In this document: in pieces, positions 1 to 8,555 of the stretch | How the letters are laid out: each line of letters begins with the position of its first letter | Numbering within the stretch: the stretch's first letter is position 1 | Assembly: GCF_011067135.1 (NCBI RefSeq) | Contig: NZ_JAAMOW010000003.1 | Span: 372,001 to 436,000, forward strand | DNA: 64,000 nucleotides | DNA from: Solimonas terrae | Lineage (GTDB): Bacteria > Pseudomonadota > Gammaproteobacteria > Nevskiales > Nevskiaceae | Direction of reading: 5' to 3' | Translations under genes and position numbers: made by a program | Notes under the pieces: model-generated | What the model was told of the DNA's origin: nothing | Databases searched by the model: none | What the model saw: the letters and a program-made list of their open reading frames with translations, nothing else

Positions 1-186
1 GGCGCCGGTCTGCGGATTGGTGGCAGTGCCGCGGCCGGTCAGCAGGATCACTTCGCCGGCCGGCGTCGCGTGGCTCGACGCCGGCGCGGCGCTGTCCGCC
101 GCGAATGCCGGCGACATCAGGGTCATGGCGCTCACTGCGAGCAGAACGGACAGCTGGCGCATGGGGGTTCTCGGTAGCGCGTTCAT
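1..186 (-). CDS. N-terminus of exported protein, cut by window edge
   Basis: Only the first 62 residues lie in the window; the gene runs off the left edge. A Sec signal peptide is clear: a basic start, a hydrophobic core (LSVLLAVSAMTLM) and an Ala-X-Ala type end (SPAFAA). The mature start (GEVILLTGRGTATN) resembles the first strands of FecR-like domains, but this is a weak guess from a few residues. Starts at 192, 186 and 162 are in frame; 186 gives a normal basic n-region. It lies about 100 bp downstream of the TpsB transporter gene on the same strand, so it may be its secreted partner or an accessory protein. Confidence 0.55.
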   Translation of the reverse strand, partial: MNALPRTPMRQLSVLLAVSAMTLMSPAFAADSAAPASSHATPAGEVILLTGRGTATNPQTGA

Positions 187-296
187 GGGCATTGCCTGTA
201 CTCGTCGTCGCGTGTCGTTGTTACGTCGCAGGTCGCACCGATCTCGGCGGGGCGGGGCAAGAGCAGTGGTTTTGCAAGCGGAGCCATGCGCCGGCC

Positions 297-1925
297 CTAG
301 AACGCAACCGCCAGCGATCCGAACACGCGGCTGCTGTCGCGGTCGTCGCTGACCGTGCGATTGTCGAGCGGGAATGACCAGTCGGCATGAACCGTCACGC
401 GATTCCAGTTGACGTCGGTGCCGATGCCGGCCGACGTCAGCGACTCCTTGCTGTCGACGCCGGTGGGCGCGTCGATCAGAAACGTGCTGCCGGCCTCGAT
501 GAACGCGCGCGGCACCCAGTGCAAGCCGGCCCAGTCGACCGGTCGGCGCAGCGTCAGCGAGCCCTGATAGCCGCGATCACCGCGGATTTCGCCGGACGGA
601 TAGCCGCGGATGCTGTCCGGGCCGCCCAGCGAATAGGCTTCGGTGTCGACCAGCGGGTCCGGTGAATAGACGCCGTTGAAATGAGCGAGCAGCTGCGTCA
701 GCCCGAACAGCGGCTGCAGATGCTGGACGTCGACTTCCCAGCGCAGCCGTTCGCGACCGTGCGGGACCGACCCGGCCGCCAGATCGTTGCGGTCCTGGGA
801 TTCGAAATTGCTGTGGATCGTCGTGCTGAGCTGCGTGACGGCGAAATCGGCGTAGCTGTGGGTAAGCAGGGCCCCGATTTCGAGCAGCGAGATCGCGGTG
901 CGACTGAAGGTCGTTCCGGTGAAATCGGCATTGGCAATCGTCCGCGACACTCCACCGTTGACCGACAGCTGCGTCGCGCCGTGATTCAGCAACGACTGCT
1001 CGAGTTGCAGACGGCCGGCGCGATTGCGGCCATCGATCGTCGAATTGCGGACGTCGAACTCGGCGTCGCCGTACGACATATGCAGGCGCGCGCCGGTGAA
1101 ATTCAAAGGCAGGCTGTACTCGACGTAACCGTAATCGAGCAGGCCGTTCTCGGAGCGCAGGGCCATCAGGCTGAGCTGATCCTCGACATGCAGCGGATCA
1201 TTGAACCGGGCGAGCGCCGAGATGCGGAATTCGCCGATGTCCTTGCGTCCGTAATTGTCGATGTTCAACGAGCCTTCGATCGGCTTTTCGTCGACCTTCA
1301 CGATCAGATCGCTGGTCCCGTAACTCGCGCCCGGTTTGAGCACCGCGCGGGCCTTGAGGCCGGGCAGGGTGTTCAGCGTGCGCAGACTGTCCTGGACCCT
1401 GTCGCCACGGTAGACGCTGCCCGGCGCTGCCGCGGGAAAATAGCGCCGCACTTCGTCGGCGCTGTACAGCTTGTTGTTTTCGACCGCGATGCGCGCGATC
1501 CGGCCTTCGCTGACCAGCAGCCGAACAACCCCGTCGCTGATGGTCTGTGGCGGGATGGTGACCGATGCCAGCGTGTAGCCGCGGCTGGCGTAGAAATCGG
1601 CGACACGGTCGGCGGCTTCATACAAGTCGAACAGGGTGACCGGCCTGTGCGTATAGCTGGCAGTGATCGCGCCGAGCTCGGCCTCCGAGAACAGGGTGTT
1701 GCCGGTGAACTCGAACTGGCTGACGGTGACCGTCTTGCCGCCCGGAGCGACCCGGCTGTCGGCGGGGCTGCCGTGCTCGATGGAAGGGGCGGACGGTGCG
1801 GCAGGCACCGGTTCCGGCCGCTTCAGGCTGTCGCCGACCTGCCCGGGTGTCGACTGCCCCGCGGCAATGCCGGATACCAGCACGCCAGAGAGAACCAGCA
1901 CTGCGCTCGCCGCTCTTTTCTGCAT
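297..1925 (-). CDS. ShlB/FhaC/HecB-family two-partner secretion transporter (TpsB)
   Basis: An outer membrane beta-barrel that exports a large TpsA exoprotein. The 542-residue chain has a signal peptide (MQKRAASAVLVLSGVLVSGIAAGQS), a POTRA domain at about 60-135 (VSQFEFTGNTLF to RLLVSEGRI), a second POTRA at about 135-215, then the barrel. The conserved loop-6 motif is seen as SIRGYPSGEIRGDRG near residue 435, and the chain ends in Phe as usual for barrels. The reading frame is open 35 codons further upstream, but the Met at 1925 gives a proper signal peptide. The following gene on the same strand is the exported protein at the window edge. No TpsA is visible inside the window. Confidence 0.9.
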   Translation of the reverse strand: MQKRAASAVLVLSGVLVSGIAAGQSTPGQVGDSLKRPEPVPAAPSAPSIEHGSPADSRVAPGGKTVTVSQFEFTGNTLFSEAELGAITASYTHRPVTLFDLYEAADRVADFYASRGYTLASVTIPPQTISDGVVRLLVSEGRIARIAVENNKLYSADEVRRYFPAAAPGSVYRGDRVQDSLRTLNTLPGLKARAVLKPGASYGTSDLIVKVDEKPIEGSLNIDNYGRKDIGEFRISALARFNDPLHVEDQLSLMALRSENGLLDYGYVEYSLPLNFTGARLHMSYGDAEFDVRNSTIDGRNRAGRLQLEQSLLNHGATQLSVNGGVSRTIANADFTGTTFSRTAISLLEIGALLTHSYADFAVTQLSTTIHSNFESQDRNDLAAGSVPHGRERLRWEVDVQHLQPLFGLTQLLAHFNGVYSPDPLVDTEAYSLGGPDSIRGYPSGEIRGDRGYQGSLTLRRPVDWAGLHWVPRAFIEAGSTFLIDAPTGVDSKESLTSAGIGTDVNWNRVTVHADWSFPLDNRTVSDDRDSSRVFGSLAVAF

Positions 1926-2254
1926 CTCGATCCCCGTCCCCGTCGCCTGCGATCCCCGGGAGCGGCGCTCCCACCGATCGATGACACGCAGTTCACTATA
2001 AGCCGATGTTCGGTGCCGAAGAAGAGGCAAAACGCGGTTCCCACAGGCCTGCCGAGCACTGCATCACGCAGCGCCGCGAAAAATCTTCTCGCCCGCGCGG
2101 CGCCGGCTCGCTATCATCCTGCCTCGCCCGATGTCGGCCGACCCCCGGTACGGGTTATGGCCGAAAGCGGTGCGATTCGCGATCCCCGGCCACCGGTATC
2201 GCGCCCGATCCCGCGGACACTGAAGTTCGGGCCGCTGCACGCGAGCTTGAACGG
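1926..2254. other. Intergenic stretch, no convincing gene
   Basis: About 330 bp between the TpsB start and the first copy of the gcv leader repeat. Both strands have open frames, but they are arginine-rich shadows with no ribosome binding site or recognisable product. A TATCAT at 2112-2117 could be a weak -10 element; its -35 partner is not convincing. It must hold the promoter of the TpsB gene, which I could not pin down. Confidence 0.4.
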
Positions 2255-2268
2255 ACGGGCCGTGGATG

Positions 2269-2393
2269 GATCGGGAGCTGAAGTGTCGTCGGAGACGGCG
2301 GCGTGGAACTGCATTAAAGTGGGAAAAGCATCGCGCGAGAGACCATCTTCATCGATGGCGCCGAAGGCGCAAATCCGCCCGGAATCGCTCAGG
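2269..2393 (+). repeat. Direct repeat copy 1: leader plus truncated glycine aptamer 1
   Basis: This 125-bp segment repeats at 2469-2593 with an offset of exactly 200 bp. I count seven mismatches, all in the first 53 bases; the last 72 bases, which cover the aptamer part, are identical. Weaker similarity runs back to about 2255/2455. Copy 1 carries the 5' strand of aptamer 1 up to CGCTCAGG but stops before the closing strand (AACGGAGCGCGATGC in the intact copy), so it cannot close the P1 stem in the normal way. It also duplicates the upstream GCATTAAAGT box, which may be a -10 region. Confidence 0.85.
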
Positions 2394-2438
2394 GTCCAAT
2401 GCCGCGCTTGCGAAGCGAAGCTTCGCGCGACATTGGAC
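2394..2438. repeat. Strong 45-nt hairpin between the two leader copies
   Basis: Outer arms GTCCAAT (2394-2400) and ATTGGAC (2432-2438) enclose a second stem, GCGAAGC and GCTTCGC, with a three-base GAA loop. It begins exactly where the truncated aptamer copy ends. No T-run follows, so it is not a standard intrinsic terminator. It could be a small palindromic repeat insertion that broke the first copy, or a structural cap on the truncated aptamer. Confidence 0.6.
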
Positions 2439-2468
2439 GCCCGGTCAGGGATGGCCGGGCCGGGAGTC

Positions 2469-2593
2469 GATCGGGAACTGAGGTGTCGCCAGGGACGGCA
2501 GCGTGGAACTGCATTAAAGTAGGAAAAGCATCGCGCGAGAGACCATCTTCATCGATGGCGCCGAAGGCGCAAATCCGCCCGGAATCGCTCAGG
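2469..2593 (+). repeat. Direct repeat copy 2: leader plus intact aptamer 1
   Basis: Second copy of the 125-bp repeat, offset 200 bp from the first. Here the sequence continues without a break into the 3' strand of aptamer 1 and then into aptamer 2, so this is the functional copy. The segment before the aptamer (2469-2521) is likely the promoter and 5' leader start; GCATTAAAGT at 2511-2520 is a candidate -10 region with a poor -35. Confidence 0.85.
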
Positions 2594-2685
2594 CAAACGG
2601 AGCGCGATGCCGCAGCAACACTCTGGAGAGAGCCGCCGTATTGCGGCCACCGAAGGCGCGCCAACGCTCAGGTCACCGGACAGAG
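2528..2685 (+). ncRNA. Tandem glycine riboswitch (two aptamers) upstream of gcvT
   Basis: Aptamer 1 spans 2528-2610, with P1 formed by GCATCGCGC (2528-2536) and GCGCGATGC (2602-2610). Its core shows the family signatures GAGAGACC, GGCGCCGAAGGCGCAAA and CGCTCAGGCAAACGGAG. A 10-nt linker leads to aptamer 2 at 2621-2685, which opens with CTCTGGAGAG, has CACCGAAGG and CGCTCAGGT, and closes with GGACAGAG. These are the conserved elements of the glycine riboswitch, which normally turns on glycine cleavage genes when glycine is bound. Position, 43 bp before gcvT, and downstream gene content agree. Confidence 0.95.
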
Positions 2686-2687
2686 GG

Positions 2688-2728
2688 GCGGTTTTCGTAT
2701 TCGTAATGATTCATTACACGGGAACCGC
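2688..2728 (+). promoter_or_regulatory. Possible SD-masking stem (expression platform) before gcvT
   Basis: GCGGTTTTC (2688-2696), just 3' of the aptamer 2 P1 strand, can pair with GGGAACCGC (2720-2728), which holds the likely ribosome binding site of gcvT directly before its ATG. The loop contains a perfect palindrome, GTAATGATTCATTAC (2703-2717), that would form its own hairpin. There is no T-run, so translational rather than transcriptional control is suggested. The structure is inferred by eye. Confidence 0.45.
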
Positions 2729-3850
2729 ATGCTCAAGAAAACCGCCCTGCACGCCGAACACGTTCGCCTCGGCGCCAAACTCGTCGACTTCGCCGGTTGG
2801 GACATGCCCATCCAGTATGCGTCCCAGCTCGATGAGCATCACGCCGTGCGCCAGGCCGCCGGCATGTTCGATGTCGCGCACATGGCGGCGGTCGATCTGT
2901 CCGGGCCGCGAACCCGTGAACTCCTGCAGAAGCTGCTCGCCAACGACGTCACGCGGCTGACGCAGCCGGGCAAGGCCCTGTATTCGTGCATGCTGCGCGA
3001 AGACGCCGGCGTGATCGACGACCTGATCTGTTATTTCATCGACGATCACCACTATCGTCTGGTCGTCAATGCCGGCACCACGGACAAGGATCTGGCCTGG
3101 CTGCGCGAGCAGGCCCTGTCGTTTGCGGTCGAGATCCGGCACCGCGACGACCTCGGAATCCTGGCCGTGCAGGGGCCGCAGGCGCGCAGCCTGGTCACGC
3201 CGCTGCTGCCGGTCGAGATGGCTGCGGGCGTCACCGCGCTGGGCAATTTCCAGGCCGCCTGGTCCGGCGACCGCTTCGTCGCCCGCACCGGCTATACCGG
3301 CGAGGACGGTTTCGAGCTGATCCTCCCGCATGCCGAACTCGTCGCGCTCTGGAAGAAGCTGCTGGACGCCGGCGTCAAACCCTGTGGCCTGGGCGCGCGC
3401 GACACCCTGCGTCTGGAAGCGGGCATGAACCTCTACGGTCAGGACATGGACGAATCCCGGCATCCGCTGGAATCGGGTCTCGGCTGGACGGTTGCCTGGG
3501 GCGAGCCGCAGGGCGGCGCGCCGGTCCGCGCGTTCATCGGCCGTGCGGCGCTCGAAAAGTGGCGTGGCAACAGTCCGGGAAAATTCGTCGGCCTGCTGCT
3601 TGAAGGGCGCGGCATCATGCGTGCCCACATGAAAGTCCGCTTTGCCAATGGCGCGAAGGGCGAGACCACCAGCGGCGGTTTTGCCCCGACGATGAAGCAG
3701 TCGATCGCGCTGGCGCGCGTCGATGCGATGGCGGACGGCGCTTGCGAGGTGGAAATTCGCGGACTGTGGGTGGCGGCGCGCGTCGTCAAGCCGCCGTTCG
3801 TTCGCAACGGCAAGGTTCTGATTCAGGAAAAAGGTCAAGGAGAGGTCTGA
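2729..3850 (+). CDS. gcvT: Aminomethyltransferase, glycine cleavage T-protein
   Basis: T-protein takes the aminomethyl group from lipoylated H-protein, releases ammonia and makes 5,10-methylene-tetrahydrofolate. The 373-residue protein has the GcvT_N folate-binding domain ([61 protein letters not shown]) and the C-terminal barrel ending near residue 370. The frame is open far upstream, but the Met at 2729 matches the family N-terminus and follows the riboswitch. The stop TGA shares one base with the gcvH start, indicating translational coupling. Confidence 0.97.
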   Translation: MLKKTALHAEHVRLGAKLVDFAGWDMPIQYASQLDEHHAVRQAAGMFDVAHMAAVDLSGPRTRELLQKLLANDVTRLTQPGKALYSCMLREDAGVIDDLICYFIDDHHYRLVVNAGTTDKDLAWLREQALSFAVEIRHRDDLGILAVQGPQARSLVTPLLPVEMAAGVTALGNFQAAWSGDRFVARTGYTGEDGFELILPHAELVALWKKLLDAGVKPCGLGARDTLRLEAGMNLYGQDMDESRHPLESGLGWTVAWGEPQGGAPVRAFIGRAALEKWRGNSPGKFVGLLLEGRGIMRAHMKVRFANGAKGETTSGGFAPTMKQSIALARVDAMADGACEVEIRGLWVAARVVKPPFVRNGKVLIQEKGQGEV

Positions 3851-4239
3851 TGAGCAATGTTCCCGCGGAATTGAAATACGCCAAGTCACATGAGTGGGTG
3901 CGGCGTGAAAGCGATGGCAGCGTGACGATCGGCATCACCGATTTCGCGCAGGGCTCGCTTGGCGATCTGGTGTTCGTCGAGATGCCGGCGGCCGGCCGCA
4001 AGCTGGGCAAGGACGAGAGCTGCGCGGTCGTCGAGTCGGTGAAGGCGGCGAGCGATGTCTATGCGCCGATCGCCGGCGAGGTGATCGCCAGCAACGCCAA
4101 ACTCGGCGACAGTCCGGAAATTCTCAACAGCGATCCTTACCGGGAGGGCTGGATGTGGAAGATGAAGCCGGCCAATGCCGCCGAGCTCGACGCTCTGCTC
4201 GATGCGGCGGCGTACGAGGATTTCCTGAAGACGCTGTGA
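3850..4239 (+). CDS. gcvH: Glycine cleavage system H-protein
   Basis: Lipoyl carrier that shuttles the aminomethyl intermediate between the P, T and L proteins. It is 129 residues, the usual size. The lipoylation site is Lys65 within ESVKAAS, preceded by [15 protein letters not shown], all typical. It starts in the TGATG junction with gcvT, and AAGGAGAGG just upstream is a good ribosome binding site. It is followed after 42 bp by gcvPA. Confidence 0.97.
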   Translation: MSNVPAELKYAKSHEWVRRESDGSVTIGITDFAQGSLGDLVFVEMPAAGRKLGKDESCAVVESVKAASDVYAPIAGEVIASNAKLGDSPEILNSDPYREGWMWKMKPANAAELDALLDAAAYEDFLKTL

Positions 4240-4281
4240 GCGCGGTGCGCTTCCCATTCACCCTGTGGTCCGATCACTGAC

Positions 4282-5640
4282 ATGCCGTTCATTCCGCATA
4301 CCGAAACCGATGTGAAGGAGATGCTCGCCGCGATCAGGGCGCCGAGCATCGATGCGCTGTTCGACGAGATTCCGGCGGCGCTGCGTTGCGGCGCGCTCGA
4401 GAAGATTCCGGAGGGTCTCGGCGAAATGGCGGTCACGCAGTTGATGCAGACACGCGCGCAAGCCGACAGCTTCGCACTGAACTTCATCGGCGCCGGGGCC
4501 TACGAGCATCACATTCCGGCCGCCGTCTGGGAAATCACCACGCGTGGCGAGTTCTATTCGGCCTACACGCCGTATCAGGCCGAGGCCAGCCAGGGCACGC
4601 TGCAACTGCTGTACGAATACCAGACGATGATATGCGGCCTGACCGGCATGGAGGTTTCGAACGCGTCCATGTACGACGGTGCCTCCGCGCTCGGCGAAGC
4701 GCTGCTGATGGCGGTTCGCGCCAACAAGCAGAACGGCTCGGGGGTCGCGCTGATGCCGCGCGCCGTCAATCCGCTGTATCGGGACGTGGTGGCGGCGACG
4801 ACGCCGGCGCAGGGTGTGCAGCAACAGTTCGTCGACTACGACGCCGGCTCCGGCCAGACCCTGCTCGCGGCCCTGCAGGCGCATGAGGGCAGCAAGCCGA
4901 CTGCCGTTGTCATTCAGCAGCCGAACTTCTTCGGAGTGCTGGAAGACGTTGACGCGATCACCGACTGGGCGCATGCGCAGGGCGCGCTGGTCGTGGCGGT
5001 CGTCAATCCGACCTCGCTGGCGGTGCTGAAGGCGCCCGGGCAATGGGGCGCAAAGGGCGCCGACATCGTCTGCGGCGAAGGCCAGCCGCTGGGCGCGCCC
5101 CTGTCGTCCGGCGGTCCGTACTTCGGATTCCTGACGACGAAGATGGCGTACGTGCGCGAAATGCCGGGCCGCATTGTCGGGCGCACGGTCGATCTCGAAG
5201 GCCGGCCGGGTTACACGCTGACCCTGCAGGCGCGCGAGCAGCACATCCGTCGCGCCAAGGCCAAGTCGAACATCTGCACGAATCAGGGTCTGCTGGTGAC
5301 CGCCGCGACGATCTACATGTCGCTGCTCGGGCCGGACGGCTTGGCGCAGGTCGCATCGGCATCGATCGCCAACACGCGGGCGCTGATCGGCCAGTTGACG
5401 ACGATCGCCGGCGTGGCGCCGGCGTTTGCCGCCGCACATTTTCATGAAACCGTGCTGCGTCTGCCGCAGCCGGTCGCCGGCGTGCTCGAAAAGCTGGCCG
5501 CGCGCGGCATCTTCGGCGGCTGCGACCTGTCGGCGGCCTACCCCGAACTCGGCAACGCGCTGCTGGTCTGCGCGACCGAAACCAAGACGCCGGAACAGCT
5601 CGCGCGGTATCGCGACGCGCTGGCCGACGTTCTCGCCTGA
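4282..5640 (+). CDS. gcvPA: Glycine dehydrogenase (decarboxylating) subunit 1
   Basis: First half of the two-gene P-protein, which decarboxylates glycine with PLP and passes the aminomethyl group to GcvH. At 452 residues it has the normal length for subunit 1, with family features [15 protein letters not shown] at the N-terminus, [31 protein letters not shown] and [12 protein letters not shown] is bound mainly by subunit 2. In many gammaproteobacteria the P-protein is one long fused gene; here it is split, and the two halves are separated by tpx rather than adjacent. Confidence 0.96.
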   Translation: MPFIPHTETDVKEMLAAIRAPSIDALFDEIPAALRCGALEKIPEGLGEMAVTQLMQTRAQADSFALNFIGAGAYEHHIPAAVWEITTRGEFYSAYTPYQAEASQGTLQLLYEYQTMICGLTGMEVSNASMYDGASALGEALLMAVRANKQNGSGVALMPRAVNPLYRDVVAATTPAQGVQQQFVDYDAGSGQTLLAALQAHEGSKPTAVVIQQPNFFGVLEDVDAITDWAHAQGALVVAVVNPTSLAVLKAPGQWGAKGADIVCGEGQPLGAPLSSGGPYFGFLTTKMAYVREMPGRIVGRTVDLEGRPGYTLTLQAREQHIRRAKAKSNICTNQGLLVTAATIYMSLLGPDGLAQVASASIANTRALIGQLTTIAGVAPAFAAAHFHETVLRLPQPVAGVLEKLAARGIFGGCDLSAAYPELGNALLVCATETKTPEQLARYRDALADVLA

Positions 5641-5659
5641 TCAACCTGGAGAACTACCG

Positions 5660-6160
5660 ATGGCCACCGTCACGCTGCATGGCAATCCGTTCAGCACCAA
5701 CGGCGATCTGCCGAAACCCGGCTCGCAGGCACCCGGCTTCAAGCTGGTCGACGCCACGCTCAAGGACGTGGCGCCGTCGGCCTACGCCGGAAAGCGCAAG
5801 ATCCTCAATATCTTCCCGTCGATCGACACGCCGACCTGCGCGATGTCGGTGCGTCAGTTCAACCAGCGCGCCGCCGGCCTCGACAACACGGTCGTGCTTT
5901 GCATCTCCGCCGATCTGCCGTTTGCGCAACAGCGGTTCTGCGGCGCCGAAGGCATCGCCAACGTCGTGACGTTGTCGATGATGCGCGATCGCCACTTCGC
6001 CAAGGACTACGGCGTGCTGCTCGAGGACGGTCCTCTGGCCGGGCTCACCGCACGCGCCGTCGTCGTTCTGGATGCGAACGACCGCGTGCTGCACGCCGAA
6101 CTGGTTGCCGAAATCGGCAACGAGCCGGACTACGACGCGGCGCTCAAGGCGCTCTCCTGA
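5660..6160 (+). CDS. tpx: Thiol peroxidase, atypical 2-Cys peroxiredoxin
   Basis: Reduces hydrogen peroxide and organic peroxides using thioredoxin. The 166-residue protein has the peroxidatic Cys60 in [10 protein letters not shown] and the resolving Cys94 in QQRFCGAEG, matching the two-cysteine layout of Tpx (about 61 and 95 in E. coli). The start at 5660 follows TGGAGAA with good spacing. It sits 19 bp after gcvPA and 20 bp before gcvPB on the same strand, so it is probably cotranscribed with the glycine cleavage genes under the riboswitch. Confidence 0.95.
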   Translation: MATVTLHGNPFSTNGDLPKPGSQAPGFKLVDATLKDVAPSAYAGKRKILNIFPSIDTPTCAMSVRQFNQRAAGLDNTVVLCISADLPFAQQRFCGAEGIANVVTLSMMRDRHFAKDYGVLLEDGPLAGLTARAVVVLDANDRVLHAELVAEIGNEPDYDAALKALS

Positions 6161-6180
6161 TTTCCTGCTGTCACTGAACC

Positions 6181-7644
6181 ATGACCGAAAAGCTGATTTT
6201 CGAAGTGTCGCGCCCCGGCCGTACGGCGTTCGCGCAGAACCCCGGTACCGGCGTCGATCTGTCGTCCATTCCCGAGGCGCTGCGCCGCAAGGACAGGCCG
6301 CAATTGCCGGAAGTCTCGGAAATGCAGACCGTGCGTCACTTCACGCGCCTGTCGCAGAAGAACTTCTCGATCGACACGCACTTCTATCCGCTCGGTTCGT
6401 GCACGATGAAGTACAACCCGCGCGCGTGCAACAAGCTGGCGATGCTGCCGCAGTTTCTTGCGCGTCATCCGCTGGCGCCGGAATCGCACAGCCAGGGTTT
6501 CCTCGCCTGCATGCACGATCTGCAGGAAATCCTCAAGCACGTGACCGGCATGGCGGCGGTGTCGCTGACGCCGATGGCCGGTGCGCAGGGCGAGTTCGCC
6601 GGCGTCGCGATGATCCAGGCCTACCATCGGGCACGCGGCGATCTCGCACGCAAGGAAATCCTCGTGCCGGACGCCGCACACGGCACCAATCCGGCGACCG
6701 CGGCGATGCTCGGCTGCACGGTGCGCGAGATTCCGACCAATGCCGATGGCGACGTCGACGTCGAGGCACTGAAAGCCGCGGTTGGTCCGCAGACGGCCGG
6801 CATCATGCTGACCAATCCGTCGACCTTCGGCGTGTTCGAGCGGCGCATCAAGGAGATTGCCGGCATCGTCCATGACGCCGGCGGCCTGCTGTACTACGAC
6901 GGCGCCAACCTCAACGCCATTCTCGGCAAGGTGCGGCCGGGCGACATGGGCTTCGACGTCATTCACATGAACCTGCACAAGACCTTCTCGACGCCGCACG
7001 GTGGTGGCGGTCCGGGCGCCGGGGCGGTCGGCGTCTCCGAGCGCCTCAAGCCGTTCATGCCGACGCCGGTCGTCGGCAAGGATGGCGAGCACTATCGCTG
7101 GCTGACCGAGAAGGATCTGCCGCAGACGATCGGTCGCCTGTCGGCGTGGATGGGCAATGCCGGTGTGCTGCTGCGCGCCTACATTTATGCGCGTCTGCTC
7201 GGTCGCGACGGCATGCATCGTGTCGCCGAATTCGCGACGCTCAATGCCAATTATCTGGCCGCGCGACTGGCGCAGCAGGGTTTCGATCTCGCGTTTCCGG
7301 CGCGCCGCGCCTCGCACGAATTCATCGTCACGCTGAAGAAGCAGAAACAGGCTATCGAGCTGACGGCGACGGACGTCGCCAAGCGCCTGCTCGACTACGG
7401 CTTTCATGCGCCGACGGTGTACTTCCCGCTGCTGGTGCCCGAGTGCCTGTTGATCGAACCGACGGAGTCCGAAGATCGCGAGACCCTGGACGCGTTCGTC
7501 GACGCCCTGGTGGCGATCTGGGAAGAAGCGAAGCAGGACATCACGCGCCTGAAGGGCGCGCCGTACACGATGCCGGTGCGGCGGCTGGACGACGTGCGGG
7601 CTGCGCGCCAGCTCGATCTGCGCTACGTGGCGGCTGGCGGCTGA
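6181..7644 (+). CDS. gcvPB: Glycine dehydrogenase (decarboxylating) subunit 2
   Basis: Second half of the split P-protein, carrying the PLP site. The 487-residue chain has the PLP lysine at about 267 in [17 protein letters not shown], with [11 protein letters not shown] near the N-terminus and [11 protein letters not shown] in the middle, all standard. It forms the active enzyme with GcvPA. The gene ends 17 bp before a strong terminator, marking the end of the operon. Its ribosome binding site is weak, so expression may depend on coupling with tpx just upstream. Confidence 0.96.
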   Translation: MTEKLIFEVSRPGRTAFAQNPGTGVDLSSIPEALRRKDRPQLPEVSEMQTVRHFTRLSQKNFSIDTHFYPLGSCTMKYNPRACNKLAMLPQFLARHPLAPESHSQGFLACMHDLQEILKHVTGMAAVSLTPMAGAQGEFAGVAMIQAYHRARGDLARKEILVPDAAHGTNPATAAMLGCTVREIPTNADGDVDVEALKAAVGPQTAGIMLTNPSTFGVFERRIKEIAGIVHDAGGLLYYDGANLNAILGKVRPGDMGFDVIHMNLHKTFSTPHGGGGPGAGAVGVSERLKPFMPTPVVGKDGEHYRWLTEKDLPQTIGRLSAWMGNAGVLLRAYIYARLLGRDGMHRVAEFATLNANYLAARLAQQGFDLAFPARRASHEFIVTLKKQKQAIELTATDVAKRLLDYGFHAPTVYFPLLVPECLLIEPTESEDRETLDAFVDALVAIWEEAKQDITRLKGAPYTMPVRRLDDVRAARQLDLRYVAAGG

Positions 7645-7661
7645 GCGGCGCTTTGCAACAG

Positions 7662-7690
7662 AAAAGCCCGCCGTCTCCGGCGGGCTTTTT
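7662..7690. terminator. Bidirectional intrinsic terminator
   Basis: AAAAGCCCGCCG, a four-base loop TCTC, and CGGCGGGCTTTTT. The stem is perfect, with an A-run on one side and a T-run on the other, so it can end both the gcv operon (plus) and the small membrane protein gene at 7719 (minus). Confidence 0.93.
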
Positions 7691-7718
7691 CACGACGCGG
7701 CGATCAGGCCGCGAAGTT

Positions 7719-7934
7719 TCAGGCGGCTTTGAGCAGCTGCTCGTGCACGGGTGCCGTTGCCGGCTTGCCGGCGCCAGCCGCCGGGGCCTGCAGATTCAGG
7801 CTGCGTTGCTGCGAGATCCGGCTACGGGTGCGGCGCCGCTCGGCGAACATGTCGCTGATCGACAGGCCCAGCAGGCCGAGCGTGCACAGGCCGGTACTCC
7901 AGATGATCAGACTGACGAACGGAAGCGTCTCCAT
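7719..7934 (-). CDS. Small single-span membrane protein, unknown
   Basis: A 71-residue protein with one N-terminal membrane span (PFVSLIIWSTGLCTLGLLGLSI), then a basic stretch (AERRRTRSRISQQRS) and an Ala/Pro-rich tail. I do not recognise the family. It is supported by a good ribosome binding site (AAGGAG, seven bases before ATG), an AT-rich promoter-like region upstream, and a terminator directly after its stop. It is divergent from dgkA. Topology would put the basic tail in the cytoplasm. Confidence 0.7.
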   Translation of the reverse strand: METLPFVSLIIWSTGLCTLGLLGLSISDMFAERRRTRSRISQQRSLNLQAPAAGAGKPATAPVHEQLLKAA

Positions 7935-8040
7935 GGTTCAACTCCTTGCTACCTTGGCCGAAGGGGGATGGCCAATGACATGGCAGTATTTAAGGGCACT
8001 TTGCTGCAATGCAACAAGTGATATTTATTGAAATTATTGT

Positions 8041-8053
8041 TTAGTTAAACTAA
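8041..8053. promoter_or_regulatory. Palindrome TTAGTTAAACTAA in AT-rich divergent promoter region
   Basis: A perfect 13-bp inverted repeat (TTAGTT, A, AACTAA) in the only clearly AT-rich patch of this GC-rich region (about 7985-8060), between the divergent small membrane protein gene and dgkA. The arrangement fits an operator overlapping divergent promoters. The binding protein is unknown. Confidence 0.4.
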
Positions 8054-8126
8054 CGAAACTGGCATCGGGCGCCGGCCAGAGCGACGCAATCCTTCATCTT
8101 TCGCAGCAAGCACTTACAGCGATAAC

Positions 8127-8486
8127 ATGGCAGACGGTATCAAGGGCTTTGCCCGACTGGTTCGGGCAACCCGCGTTTCCTACCTGGGTCTGGGTTCGGC
8201 GTGGCGGACCGAAGAGGCGTTCCGCATGGAGGCCAGCCTGTGCGTGCTGCTGGCACCATCCGCGATCTGGCTCGGACATGGCGGTGTCGAACGCGCGCTG
8301 ATGCTGCTGAGCCTGTTCGTCGTGCTGATCACCGAACTGCTCAACACGGCGGTTGAAGTGGTCGTCGACCGCATCAGTCTCGAGCACAACGAGCTGTCCG
8401 GCCGGGCCAAGGATCTGGGCTCGGCGGCAGTGCACCTGTCGCTGTTGCAGGTGCCGGTGGTCTGGGGTTTCGTGTTGTTGAGCTGA
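8127..8486 (+). CDS. dgkA: Diacylglycerol kinase, prokaryotic type
   Basis: Integral inner membrane enzyme that phosphorylates diacylglycerol to phosphatidic acid, recycling lipid released by periplasmic glucan synthesis. It is 119 residues, with three membrane spans and the family signature ITELLNTAVEVVVDR followed by SGRAKDLGSAAV; the catalytic Glu and metal-binding Glu of that signature are present. The Met at 8127 matches the usual N-terminus (short amphipathic helix, then RATRVSYLGL). Confidence 0.95.
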   Translation: MADGIKGFARLVRATRVSYLGLGSAWRTEEAFRMEASLCVLLAPSAIWLGHGGVERALMLLSLFVVLITELLNTAVEVVVDRISLEHNELSGRAKDLGSAAVHLSLLQVPVVWGFVLLS

Positions 8487-8555
8487 AGCGGTGCAGTGCC
8501 CTGGGCCTGCACCCCACAATTGCGGTACCTGCGACATGCCTACCGAGGAGTTTCA

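Noticed and set aside
2394-2438. The hairpin in the gcv leader as an intrinsic terminator
   Set aside because: No run of T follows the stem, so it is kept only as a structural repeat.
2269-2593. The two leader copies as the start of a repeat array such as CRISPR
   Set aside because: Only two copies, 125 bp long, containing riboswitch sequence; this is a segmental duplication.
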